DNA of 17,566 bases from CAZCYE01 sp964502775 (GTDB lineage Bacteria; Actinomycetota; Acidimicrobiia; IMCC26256; PALSA-555): NCBI GenBank assembly GCA_964502775.1, contig CAZCYE010000032.1:1-17566 (forward strand). The letters run 5' to 3'. Shown in pieces: positions 1 through 6,679 of the stretch (positions within the stretch are counted from its first letter, which is position 1; every line of letters starts with the position of its first letter). Made by a program: the position numbers and the translations under genes. Below the pieces are notes generated by a model. That model was not told the origin of the DNA, did not search any database, and saw nothing but the letters and a program-made list of their open reading frames with translations.

Positions 1-128
1 TGGGGCAGCGTGCCGTTGCCGCAGTCCATCCAGAGGCTCGTGGAGCCCGACCGGACCAGGTAGCCGCTGCACGCGGTGCGCGTCACGCCGCCGAACGAGC
101 CCGAGCAGCCGAGCACCGTCAGCTCCAT
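1..128 (-). CDS. MBL-fold hydrolase, Rv1339-like (N-terminal fragment)
   Basis: The first 42 residues of a protein that runs off the left edge of the window. Starting at ATG 128, the fragment opens with MELTVLGCSGSFGG and continues through SGYLVR to LWMDCGNGTLP. This is the usual first strand and loop of metallo-beta-lactamase fold hydrolases of the RNase Z / Rv1339 type; the HxHxDH zinc motif would lie outside the window. In M. tuberculosis the gene after murI is Rv1339, reported as an atypical cyclic-nucleotide phosphodiesterase, and the position here is the same, 19 nt after murI. Function is inferred from neighbourhood and N-terminal resemblance only. It is probably the last visible gene of the mec-cysO-cysM operon. 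Confidence 0.72.
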   Translation of the reverse strand, partial: MELTVLGCSGSFGGVTRTACSGYLVRSGSTSLWMDCGNGTLP

Positions 129-147
129 CACGCCCGCCAAACTGCGC

Positions 148-957
148 TCAGCTCCATGACCATTGCTCCACGTGTGCCACCTCGGGGCCCAGGAAGCGCG
201 CGCCGAGGCGACGGAAGCGGTCCACGTCGCCGCTCGTGATGAACACGTGGCGATCGGGTCCCGCACGCTCGTGGCCCGAGCCGAGCAGCTCACGCACCGC
301 GAACGCCGTCTCGTCGGCACTCGACACCAGCACCACATCACGACCCATGACGGCGCCGATGGTACGGGCCATGAGGGGGTAGTGGGTACAGCCGAGCACC
401 AGCGTGTCAACGCCCGCCGCCCGCACGGGGGCCAGCAGCCGCTCGGCGAGCGCCCGCGCCTCCTCGGAGTCCACATCGCCGGACTCGACGAACTCCACGA
501 ACCCCGGGCACGCCACGCAGGTCAGCGCGACGTCGTGACCGAGACCCTTCGCCGCGAGCTCGTAGGCGCCGGAGCTGATGGTGCCCACGGTGCCGATCAC
601 GCCCACCCGCCCGTTGCGAGTGGTGCGGGCCGCGGCCCGCAGCCCGGGCTCGATGACCCCGATCACCGGGATGCCGAGACGCTCCCCGAGCGAGTCCAGC
701 GCGGCGGCCGCCGCGCTGTTGCACGCGATCACGATCGCGCGCACCCCCCGATCGGCGAGCAGGTCCCCGATCTCCAACGCGTACTTGAGCACCTCGTCCT
801 GGGGCTTGGGGCCGTAGGGAAACCGCGCCGTGTCGCCGAAGTAGACCATGGGCGCACCGGGCAGGAGATCGATCATCGATCGCAGCACCGTCAAGCCACC
901 GAGGCCCGAGTCGAAGACGCCGATCGGCGCGGGCAACGTTCGCGGGCGCTCACTCAT
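148..957 (-). CDS. murI: Glutamate racemase
   Basis: Interconverts L- and D-glutamate, supplying D-Glu for peptidoglycan precursors in the cytoplasm. The 269-residue product is normal length. It has the N-terminal FDSGLGG motif (Asp16, Ser17), YFGDTARFPYG (39-49), and both catalytic cysteines: Cys79 in ACNSA and Cys190 in GCTHYP, with His192 following. The open frame extends 25 codons upstream. The chosen ATG at 957 overlaps the stop of the Sua5-type gene by 4 nt (ATGA), and the family begins close to this point, so translational coupling is likely. No Shine-Dalgarno is obvious. In M. tuberculosis murI (Rv1338) also lies downstream of cysM, which supports an ancestral arrangement. Confidence 0.96.
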   Translation of the reverse strand: MSERPRTLPAPIGVFDSGLGGLTVLRSMIDLLPGAPMVYFGDTARFPYGPKPQDEVLKYALEIGDLLADRGVRAIVIACNSAAAAALDSLGERLGIPVIGVIEPGLRAAARTTRNGRVGVIGTVGTISSGAYELAAKGLGHDVALTCVACPGFVEFVESGDVDSEEARALAERLLAPVRAAGVDTLVLGCTHYPLMARTIGAVMGRDVVLVSSADETAFAVRELLGSGHERAGPDRHVFITSGDVDRFRRLGARFLGPEVAHVEQWSWS

Positions 958-1937
958 GCGTCCGCGCTCCGGTTGCCCGCGCGGCGAAGGCGGTCGGCCA
1001 CCGCAGCCCCGAGCCCGTCGTCGGGCGGGCACAGCGCGACCACCACGTCCATCCCCCGGGCGTCGGCCTCGCGGAGCCGTGCGTAGAGCGTGTGTGCGAG
1101 CTCGTCGACGTCGGCCGGAGCACCCAGCACCACGGCCGAAGGCGCGAGGCGCGACGGTGGATCGACGGCGAGCACGCCCACCCGGCGCCCGCGCGCGGTC
1201 TCGGCGGCCACCTGATCCACCAGGACCGTGACGTCAGGCGTGACCACCACACGCGCCCGGGGCGCGTAGTGCGCCTCAAGCGTGCCGGGCGCGCCACCCA
1301 CCTCGTCGCTCGTGGCGAGCGGGCCCCCGAGAACCTCGGCGAGCCGCGCCGCGGGCACGGCTCCGACGCGGCGGATCACGGGCTCACCGTGCCCGCAGTC
1401 GACGACCGTCGACTCGATACCCACCTCGCAGGCCCCGCCGTCGAGCACCACGTCCACGTCGTCACCGAGATCGCGACGCACGTGGTCAGCCGTCGTCGGG
1501 CTCACCCGGCCGAAGCGGTTGGCCGACGGGGCCGCGACGCCCCCGCCGAACGCGTCCAGCAGACCGCGGGCGACCGGATGCGCGGGGACCCGTACACCCA
1601 CGGTGTCACGGCCACCCGTCACCTCGTCGGGCACGCCGGGCGCGCGGCGCAGCACCAGCGTGAGTGGTCCCGGCCAGCACGCCGCGGCCAGGGCGCGCGC
1701 CACTGGCGCCACGTCGATCGCCCACGCGTCGAGCTCGGCGGCATCGGCGAGATGGACGATCACCGGATGGTCAGGGGGGCGCCCCTTCACGGTGAACAAC
1801 CGCCGCAGCGCCACCGGGTTGGTCGCGTCGGCACCCAGCCCGTAGACGGTCTCGGTGGGAAACGCCACGAGACCACCGCGTCGCAGCACGTCCGCGCCAT
1901 GCGCGAGGTCGGCATCAGTCACCACCGCGAGCGTCAC
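954..1937 (-). CDS. Threonylcarbamoyl-AMP synthase, Sua5 type
   Basis: Makes threonylcarbamoyl-AMP from threonine, bicarbonate and ATP, the first step of t6A formation at position 37 of ANN-decoding tRNAs. The YrdC core shows PTETVYGLGADA (27-38), KGRPPDHP (51-58), WPGPLT (88-93), VGVRVP (113-118) and PSAN (137-140). The linker motif LEAHYAPRA and about 90 more residues make this the long Sua5 type rather than the short YrdC/TsaC type. The start is GTG 1937, overlapping the cysM stop by 4 nt (GTGA); GTG codons at 1925 and 1922 are alternatives. The raw frame runs 70 codons further up, but that part lies antisense-free inside cysM and has no family similarity. A rhomboid gene occupies this slot in M. 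tuberculosis. Confidence 0.93.
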   Translation of the reverse strand: MTLAVVTDADLAHGADVLRRGGLVAFPTETVYGLGADATNPVALRRLFTVKGRPPDHPVIVHLADAAELDAWAIDVAPVARALAAACWPGPLTLVLRRAPGVPDEVTGGRDTVGVRVPAHPVARGLLDAFGGGVAAPSANRFGRVSPTTADHVRRDLGDDVDVVLDGGACEVGIESTVVDCGHGEPVIRRVGAVPAARLAEVLGGPLATSDEVGGAPGTLEAHYAPRARVVVTPDVTVLVDQVAAETARGRRVGVLAVDPPSRLAPSAVVLGAPADVDELAHTLYARLREADARGMDVVVALCPPDDGLGAAVADRLRRAGNRSADA

Positions 1938-2869
1938 CAGTAGTTGATCTGGGTGGCGCGCTCGACCACCACATCGAGGTCGTCGGTCCACGCGCCCGAC
2001 GAGAGGTACTTCCACCCCGCGTCGGGCAGCAGCGTCACGATCGTGCCCGCATCGAGCTCCTCGGCCATCTTCACCGCGCCAGCGACGGCCGCGCCCGACG
2101 AGACGCCCGCGAACACTCCACAGTCCTCGAGGAGGCGCCGCAGCCACACCACCGATTCCCGGGGGCGGACCACGAACCTCCGGTCGAGCAGCGCGGGGTC
2201 GAAGATGGGCGGAACGAACCCGTCCTCCAGGGATCGCAGCCCTTGCACGAGCTCGCCGGCCGGTGGCTCCACCGCGACGATGCGCACCGAGGGCTTCCGC
2301 TCCTTGAGGAAGCGCCCGACCCCCATCAACGTCCCGCTCGTGCCGAGCCCGGCCACGAACACGTCGACCTCAGGGCAGTCCCGCCAGATCTCGGGGCCCG
2401 TGCCTTCGTAATGCGCGAGCGGGTTGGCCGGGTTGCCGTATTGGAACAGCATCTTCAGCTCGGGCTCGGCAGCCGCGACCTTCTCGGCCATCCGGATCGC
2501 GCCGTTGCTGCCCTCCTCCCCGGGCGAGAGCATCACGTCGGCACCGAAGATCTCCAGGAGCTGACGGCGCTCGATGGAGGTGTTCTCGGGCATCACGACC
2601 CGTAGGCGGTAGCCGCGCAACTTGGCGACCAGCGCGAGGCCGATGCCGGTGTTGCCCGACGATGGCTCGAGGATCGTGTCACCGGGCTGGAGCGTGCCGT
2701 CGCGCTCGGCGAGGTCGACCATGGCGAGCGCGATGCGGTCCTTCGACGACCCGCCGGGGTTCTGGCCCTCGAGCTTGGCGTAGATGCGCACCGCGGGGTT
2801 GGGCGACAGGTGGTGGATGCCCACCAACGGGGTCTCGCCGATGACACCGAGGATGGTCTCGACCCTCAT
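1934..2869 (-). CDS. cysM: CysO-dependent cysteine synthase (O-phosphoserine sulfhydrylase type)
   Basis: A fold-type II PLP enzyme that builds cysteine. Visible are the PLP lysine Lys43 in NPGGSSKDR, the substrate loop PSSGNTG (69-75), the phosphate-binding loop GLGTSGT (174-180) and GVSSGA (256-261). Three features point to the mycobacterial CysM type, which uses O-phosphoserine and CysO thiocarboxylate, rather than classical CysK: the adjacent cysO and mec genes, the GLRSLEDGFVP segment with Arg212 at the place of the phosphoserine-recognising Arg220 of M. tuberculosis CysM, and the C-terminal DAGWKYLSSGAW followed by an extended tail ending in Trp. The 311-residue length fits. ATG 2869 lies 31 nt after cysO. 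Substrate preference is inferred from these parallels. Confidence 0.93.
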   Translation of the reverse strand: MRVETILGVIGETPLVGIHHLSPNPAVRIYAKLEGQNPGGSSKDRIALAMVDLAERDGTLQPGDTILEPSSGNTGIGLALVAKLRGYRLRVVMPENTSIERRQLLEIFGADVMLSPGEEGSNGAIRMAEKVAAAEPELKMLFQYGNPANPLAHYEGTGPEIWRDCPEVDVFVAGLGTSGTLMGVGRFLKERKPSVRIVAVEPPAGELVQGLRSLEDGFVPPIFDPALLDRRFVVRPRESVVWLRRLLEDCGVFAGVSSGAAVAGAVKMAEELDAGTIVTLLPDAGWKYLSSGAWTDDLDVVVERATQINYW

Positions 2870-2900
2870 GGGGAACTCGGACCCCGCTCGTGCGGTCGGG

Positions 2901-3176
2901 TCATCCGCCGGCGACGGCGGGCAGGATCGAGATCACGTCGCCGTCGGCGACCGCGGTGTCGAGCTTCTCGAGATACCGGATGTCGTCGTCGTTGCGGTAC
3001 ACGTTGACGAAGCGGTGGAGCTGCCCGTCGCCATCCACGAGGTTGTCCTCGAGACCGGGAAAGCGCTCGATGAGCGCCCGGAACACTTCCCCCACCGTCT
3101 CGCCCTCGGCACTCAGGACGCCCACGCCATCGGCGTGCGGGCGCAACAACGTGGGCAGTCGAACTTCGACGGTCAC
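2901..3176 (-). CDS. cysO: Ubiquitin-like sulfur carrier protein CysO
   Basis: A 91-residue MoaD/ThiS-family beta-grasp protein. Its C-terminal Gly-Gly (90-91, in ILPAVAGG) is converted to a thiocarboxylate that delivers sulfur to CysM. The stretches LPTLLRPHADG near the N-terminus and LHRFVNVYRNDDDIRYL in the middle closely match my recollection of M. tuberculosis CysO (Rv1335). The gene starts with GTG 3176, sits 24 nt after mec and 31 nt before cysM. No Shine-Dalgarno is seen. Instead the hexamer TAGGCT ends exactly 6 nt before the GTG, so an internal leaderless promoter for cysO-cysM is possible. The activating E1-like protein (MoeZ in mycobacteria) is not in the window. Confidence 0.95.
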   Translation of the reverse strand: MTVEVRLPTLLRPHADGVGVLSAEGETVGEVFRALIERFPGLEDNLVDGDGQLHRFVNVYRNDDDIRYLEKLDTAVADGDVISILPAVAGG

Positions 3177-3182
3177 GCTGCC

Positions 3183-3188
3183 AGCCTA
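3183..3188 (-). promoter_or_regulatory. Candidate -10 hexamer of a leaderless cysO promoter
   Basis: TAGGCT on the minus strand, with exactly six bases (GGCAGC) before the GTG of cysO, which would place the first transcribed base on the start codon. There is no Shine-Dalgarno and no clear -35. This would allow cysO-cysM to be expressed independently of mec. Confidence 0.4.
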
Positions 3189-3200
3189 CAGGTGCACCCC

Positions 3201-3656
3201 TCAACCCTCGCCGAGCATGACGGCACACTCGGCGATCACGCCGTCGCGGATGCGGTACGCGCGCAAGGAGGGCTCGGGATCCTTCAGGCTCACGAGCACG
3301 TGCACCCACGCCGGGCCCACCATCCGCGACCGATCGACGTCGGTGGGCGACGGATAGGGATCAGTGTGGGTGTGGGAGTGCCAACCGCCGACGATGTCGT
3401 CACCCCGATCCTGGGCGTCGCGTGATGCCCGCAGCACATCCCGAGGATCGATCGTGTAGGTCAGCGCCGACGCGTCGATGTTGGCGCAGGGGTACACCGC
3501 GGTGACGGCACCCGTGGGCTCGCCCGACGGATCGAGGGGCCCGCCCAGGAGCCCGCACGCCTCGTAGGGCAGGCCGTCGTAGCAGTGGGCAAGGATCAGG
3601 GCGTGCTGCTCGAGTGAGAGGCAGAGCGTGGGCGCAACGAAGCCCCCCTTAGCCAT
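3201..3656 (-). CDS. mec: JAMM-family CysO-cysteine peptidase (Mec+)
   Basis: A zinc metallopeptidase that releases cysteine from the CysO-cysteine adduct formed by CysM, the final step of this pathway. The 151-residue protein carries a complete JAMM signature: Glu32 in YEACG, then His93-Ser-His95, and Ser103-x-x-Asp106 in the run HSHTHTDPYPSPTD, which fits HxH-x7-S-x2-D. Length agrees with M. tuberculosis Mec (about 146 residues). It is the first gene of the leftward operon, divergent from smpB across 108 nt. ATG 3656 is the only good start; an AGGA lies about 14 nt upstream, rather far for a ribosome site. Two copies of TGCCGGTCA lie just upstream. Confidence 0.93.
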   Translation of the reverse strand: MAKGGFVAPTLCLSLEQHALILAHCYDGLPYEACGLLGGPLDPSGEPTGAVTAVYPCANIDASALTYTIDPRDVLRASRDAQDRGDDIVGGWHSHTHTDPYPSPTDVDRSRMVGPAWVHVLVSLKDPEPSLRAYRIRDGVIAECAVMLGEG

Positions 3657-3670
3657 CTGGGGTCAGTTCC

Positions 3671-3692
3671 TGCCGGTCAATCTTGCCGGTCA
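3671..3692. repeat. Direct repeat TGCCGGTCA x2 upstream of mec
   Basis: TGCCGGTCA occurs at 3671-3679 and again at 3684-3692, spaced 13 nt start to start, 15-36 nt ahead of the mec ATG. It could be an operator for the cysteine operon or a chance duplication. No matching regulator gene is nearby. Confidence 0.35.
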
Positions 3693-3752
3693 GGCGCGCC
3701 ACGGAGCGAGGCGCCACGCACCGAGGATCGTCACGGGTCGTGATGCTACCGG

Positions 3753-3758
3753 TACCGT
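3753..3758 (+). promoter_or_regulatory. Candidate -10 hexamer of a leaderless smpB promoter
   Basis: TACCGT lies exactly 6 nt before ATG 3765, within the palindrome CGGTACCG, and no Shine-Dalgarno precedes the ATG. A transcript starting at the A of the ATG is the simplest reading. No good -35 is seen 16-18 nt upstream. Confidence 0.42.
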
Positions 3759-3764
3759 CCATGC

Positions 3765-4235
3765 ATGCCCGCCAAGGCGACCGGCGCGCCCACCCCCACC
3801 ATCAACAACCGGAGGGCCCGCTACGACTACCTCGTGCTCGACACCATCGAGTGTGGCCTCGTGCTGGCGGGGTCGGAGGTGAAGTCGATCCGGGAGGGCA
3901 AGGTGACGCTGAAGGATGCCTACGCGCGTGTCGAGGGGGGCGAAGTCTGGCTCCACGGTGTGCACATCAACCCGTATCCGTACGCCCGGGCCGAGCTCGA
4001 CCCGGACCGGCCGCGCAAGCTCCTGGTGCATCATCGCCAGATCGACGAGCTCATGCGAGCCACCGGCGAGAAGGGAATCACCCTCGTGCCGTTGCGGATG
4101 TACTTCCTCAACGGGCGGGTGAAGGTGGAGCTCGCGCTGGCCCGCGGCAAGCGCAACTACGACAAGCGCCACGCGATCGCGGAACGGGATGCCAAGCGCG
4201 AGGCCGAGCGGGCGCTCAAGGGCATCCGTGACTGA
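3765..4235 (+). CDS. smpB: SsrA-binding protein SmpB
   Basis: Binds tmRNA and carries it into the A site of ribosomes stalled on broken mRNA. The 156-residue protein has the family core NRRARYDY, the signature AGSEVKSIREGK (roughly 36-47), LKDAYA, HGVHINPY, then the C-terminal basic tail LARGKRNYDKRHAIAERD that enters the mRNA channel. Its RNA partner ssrA is 0.9 kb downstream on the same strand, separated by one antisense gene. ATG 3765 is chosen because the family starts just before this core; an out-of-frame ATG lies at 3761. Upstream there is a TACCGT hexamer but no Shine-Dalgarno, suggesting a leaderless mRNA. Confidence 0.97.
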   Translation: MPAKATGAPTPTINNRRARYDYLVLDTIECGLVLAGSEVKSIREGKVTLKDAYARVEGGEVWLHGVHINPYPYARAELDPDRPRKLLVHHRQIDELMRATGEKGITLVPLRMYFLNGRVKVELALARGKRNYDKRHAIAERDAKREAERALKGIRD

Positions 4236-4252
4236 GCGAGACGTGCCGACGC

Positions 4253-5002
4253 TCAGTTGAAGCCGCGCGCGTCCTGCTTGAGCGCCGTGTCGATGCACAG
4301 TGCGGTGGCGATCACAAGGCTGCGCAGCGGCGGCACGATCGGCTCCGAGATCTCGAGTACATAGTTGTCGGCCGGGGTGAATGCAGCCTTCAGCAGCCCG
4401 CCGAAGGTCTTGGTGATCCTCGCGACCTCGTGGCCACCCGCGTCCTGAACGTGGAAGTTCCACGCTCGCCAGTTCTCCGCGTTGAGCGAGCCCACCTGCT
4501 GGCCTCCCGCCTCGAGCGCGAAGCGGATCTTGCCGAACACGTTGGCCTGCTTGACCATGCCGATCTCGGCGCCGTCGGGACCGGTGACGATGAAGCTCGA
4601 CTTCACGATCTTGCGCGGCCGGGTGAGCGACAGCACGCAGGCGCCCGTGGCGTCGTGGATCTCGTAGGTGTGGGTCATGAACTGGTCGAGGCTGGTCGCG
4701 AATCGGGCAAGCTTCTTCAGCGCGCTCTGGCCCACCTCCATGACCGCACCCACCTGATTGCCGTGCTGGTCGAACACGTCGTACTCGTTGGTGAGCTCGA
4801 TGATCTTGGCCTTCTGGTTCACCACCAGGATCGGCTCGTCGAGCAGCGAGCCGGTGCCGCTCGATCGCGCCTTCTTGATCCCGGCCTGGCGCGCAACCTG
4901 GTCCTTGACCTTCTCGGCCTCGGTGTCGCCCCGAGGCTTGCCGTGCTTGGAGCCGGGCGCCGATGTCGGGGGCGGTGCGGACGGGGTGGTGTCGTCAGTC
5001 AT
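4253..5002 (-). CDS. Phospholipid scramblase / LURP-one-related family protein
   Basis: A 249-residue protein. It has a charged, Pro-rich and probably disordered N-terminus (1-45), followed by a tubby-like beta domain typical of scramblase-related proteins. Visible features are LLDEPILVVNQKAKIIELTNEYDVFDQHGNQVG-type strands (about 50-85), then repeated strands with HTYEIHDATGACVLSLTRP, SSFIVTGPDGAEIG and NENWRAWNFHVQD-like segments, and a hydrophobic C-terminal stretch PPLRSLVIATALCIDTAL. The bacterial members have no settled role, and lipid scrambling should not be assumed. ATG 5002 is preferred over an upstream in-frame ATG at 5050 because GGGAG lies about 6 nt before it. The 3' end faces smpB with a gap of 17 nt. 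Confidence 0.8.
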   Translation of the reverse strand: MTDDTTPSAPPPTSAPGSKHGKPRGDTEAEKVKDQVARQAGIKKARSSGTGSLLDEPILVVNQKAKIIELTNEYDVFDQHGNQVGAVMEVGQSALKKLARFATSLDQFMTHTYEIHDATGACVLSLTRPRKIVKSSFIVTGPDGAEIGMVKQANVFGKIRFALEAGGQQVGSLNAENWRAWNFHVQDAGGHEVARITKTFGGLLKAAFTPADNYVLEISEPIVPPLRSLVIATALCIDTALKQDARGFN

Positions 5003-5037
5003 CGCTACTCCCGAGTCGGTCGACCGTGGACGAGTTG

Positions 5038-5043
5038 ACCGTA
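5038..5043 (-). promoter_or_regulatory. Candidate -10 hexamer for the scramblase-like gene
   Basis: TACGGT on the minus strand, 35 nt upstream of ATG 5002. The implied leader of about 29 nt would include the GGGAG ribosome site. No convincing -35 was found. Confidence 0.25.
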
Positions 5044-5104
5044 GCGCCACCCCGGCGCCTCCCGCTCATGACGGATCACCGGAGGCGGTGTGGGCGAGGC
5101 GCGG

Positions 5105-5110
5105 TACACT
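5105..5110 (+). promoter_or_regulatory. Candidate -10 hexamer for ssrA
   Basis: TACACT lies about 43 nt before the mature tmRNA 5' end. The implied precursor would carry about 36 nt of 5' leader to be removed by RNase P. No clear -35 is present, so this is tentative. Confidence 0.3.
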
Positions 5111-5152
5111 CGGTGAGTCGGTGGCGTGCGTACCGACACTTGAAAACCCTGA

Positions 5153-5504
5153 GGGGGTGCACGGCTTCGATTTCGTGGATCGAGGCGGGTGAAGCGAGCC
5201 GACGTCGCCGGATCGTCGTGAAAGAGCCGGCACAACCAACAACTGCCAAGGACACACCGTCCTACGCACTCGCGGCCTGAGGGCCGTGCGTCTGCTCCGG
5301 CTCGGCCACTCGGCCGGATGCGGGCGTCATCTCGAGTGGCTCACCGTCATGAAGGGCCCTGCGGCCTGACGGGACATCACAGCGGGGATAGGGGTGCCGC
5401 AGGCCGCCGGTGAGCGGCGGCATCCCGAAACCTCCTCATCGGCTGCGCTCGGAGAAGCCCCGCCAACGCCTCGGAAGACCCGGGTTCGACTCCCGGCACC
5501 TCCA
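5153..5504 (+). ncRNA. ssrA: Transfer-messenger RNA
   Basis: Rescues stalled ribosomes together with SmpB. The 5' end GGGGGTGCACGGCTTCGA is diagnostic. It pairs over 7 bp (one G-U) with CACCTCC at 5497-5503, with A5504 as discriminator; CCA is not encoded. The T arm is CCGGG-TTCGACT-CCCGG, and the pseudoknot-rich middle is about 200 nt. The reading frame ends in YALAA and TGA at 5278-5280. The likely resume codon is GCC 5245, about 93 nt from the 5' end and after an unstructured CAACCAACAACT, giving the tag AKDTPSYALAA. A resume codon at GCA 5230 would give 5 more residues, but that base run probably pairs in pseudoknot 1. The gene is single-piece, not permuted. Confidence 0.96.
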
Positions 5505-5540
5505 AGAGTGCTCGCGCTGACGTGAGCACTGTTGGAGGTG
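5497..5540 (+). terminator. Extended hairpin overlapping the tmRNA 3' end
   Basis: An inner stem of 10 bp (AGTGCTCGCG at 5507-5516 with CGTGAGCACT at 5521-5530, loop CTGA, one G-U) is extended, after a single G-G mismatch, by 9 perfect pairs: CACCTCCAA 5497-5505 with TTGGAGGTG 5532-5540. No T-run follows, so termination efficiency is uncertain. The outer stem uses the same bases as the mature acceptor stem. Confidence 0.6.
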
Positions 5541-5848
5541 AGCCAGTCCCCGTATCTCCGTTCGCTCGAGTTCACTGGAAGTAGCGCCTCGGTGCTCAGG
5601 TGCGAATTGACAACACCCAGGGTTGGAACGAAGGCGTTGGAACGAAGGCAAAGGGACACAGCATGGAACGACAGGCATGTCTCACCAAAGGCTGTTTCGC
5701 CGCGTTCTCGGCGAGCCCAGCTCATCAAGACGACGTTCGACACTGCAACCGACCCGGACCAGATGGTGGTCACGCCCACCGATGGGACGGCAAGGACTGG
5801 CAGCTCATCGCCGGCGTCATGGAGCACGACCGCAGGTAACGCCGCACC
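5541..5848. other. Gene-poor stretch downstream of ssrA
   Basis: About 300 bases with lower GC than the flanks and no convincing intact gene. An open frame at 5600-5839 (79 codons, GTG start) has poor GC at third positions in its first half. Only its last 25 or so codons, containing HAHRWDGKDWQ, look like real coding sequence of this genome. The tail may be the decayed 3' end of a lost gene. The stretch also holds a 14-bp tandem repeat. The region just downstream of ssrA is a common site for integrating elements, but no integrase is present here. Confidence 0.4.
5622..5649 (+). repeat. 14-bp tandem duplication
   Basis: GTTGGAACGAAGGC occurs twice head to tail (5622-5635 and 5636-5649). A degraded third copy, ATGGAACGACAGGC, follows near 5663. 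Probably a slippage product in unconstrained DNA. Confidence 0.75.
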
Positions 5849-6679
5849 TCAGCGGAGGCCGGCGAACAGGTCGTCCTCGGGGATGGGCGCGTTGGTCGTG
5901 TCGAAGACGCGGACGAAATACTCCCGTCCGAAGACCGCGCCGAACGCCTCCGGAGGCAGTTTCGAGAAGAACGACTCCTCGATCTGACTCGCGTGCAGAC
6001 CGAGCGCCTGGCGCTTGCGCTCCACGAACTCCCCGATGTCGATGGTCGTGGTGATGCGAGCCTCGAGTGCCTCCATCCGTGCCATCCACTCCCCCGGGTC
6101 GGACCAGTCACCGGGAAGCTCGATGCCGTGGGTCTCGAGGATCTCGAGGAAGCGGGCGAAGTCGCTGGCTCGAAGCGCGCTGAAGTACGCCTTGCGCGGG
6201 ATGCCGCTCCGCTCGACGGCGGCCATCGTCACCCGGCTCGCATGCACGTGATCCGGATGGTCATAGCCGCCGTCGTCGGCGTAGGTGACGACCACCGACG
6301 GCTGGTACGCATCGAACAACTTGGCGAGTCGCTCGCTCGCCTCATCCACACCCACGTTGCAGAACACGTCGGCGCGGTCCTTGTAGTCCCAGCCCGACAT
6401 GCCCGAGTCGTGGTAGCCGAGGAGCTCGAGGTGCGTCACGCCCAGTAGGTCGCACGCCCGTTGGAGCTCGTCGAGTCGAGTGCGAGCCACCGCATCCGTG
6501 TCGTGGCCCTCGTTACCGGGTTTGACTCCCGCGGGTCCGTCACCCAGCTCGCCGTTGGTACAGGTGACCACGACGGTGCGCAGACCCTCCGCCGAGTAGC
6601 GGGCAAGGATGCCGCCGGTGCTCGACGACTCGTCGTCGGGGTGCGCGTGCACGGCCATCAGCGTCAAGGGACCGCTCAT
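5849..6679 (-). CDS. PIG-L/LmbE-family zinc deacetylase, Mca/MshB-like
   Basis: A 276-residue zinc amidohydrolase of the family that includes MshB (mycothiol biosynthesis) and Mca (mycothiol S-conjugate amidase). It opens with LMAVHAHPDDES, giving His13 and Asp16 as zinc ligands and Asp15 as catalytic base. The third zinc ligand lies in YDHPDHVHAS (His144). VVTCTNGELGDG and LGYHDSGMSGW are also family motifs. The Mca-specific lysine that I recall right after DDESS is Ser20 here, so substrate assignment between Mca, MshB and a related amide remains open. ATG 6679 is chosen for its AGGAG 8 nt upstream; a 29-codon frame ends on this ATG with a 4-nt overlap. An MDMPI-like protein at 9866-10624 also suggests mycothiol use. 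Confidence 0.86.
   Translation of the reverse strand: MSGPLTLMAVHAHPDDESSSTGGILARYSAEGLRTVVVTCTNGELGDGPAGVKPGNEGHDTDAVARTRLDELQRACDLLGVTHLELLGYHDSGMSGWDYKDRADVFCNVGVDEASERLAKLFDAYQPSVVVTYADDGGYDHPDHVHASRVTMAAVERSGIPRKAYFSALRASDFARFLEILETHGIELPGDWSDPGEWMARMEALEARITTTIDIGEFVERKRQALGLHASQIEESFFSKLPPEAFGAVFGREYFVRVFDTTNAPIPEDDLFAGLR

Noticed and set aside
163..1086. Long open frame on the plus strand opposite murI and similar long antisense frames across the window
   Set aside because: High-GC DNA gives long frames opposite real genes. Their products are Arg/His/Pro rich, have no domains, and lie entirely over well-recognised genes.
5153..5504. tRNA gene suggested by the GGGTTCGACTCCCGG T-arm
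   Set aside because: The arm belongs to the tRNA-like end of tmRNA. No anticodon arm precedes it.
5600..5839. 79-codon open frame after ssrA
   Set aside because: Poor third-position GC in its first half, no ribosome site and no recognised family. Kept only as part of a decayed patch.
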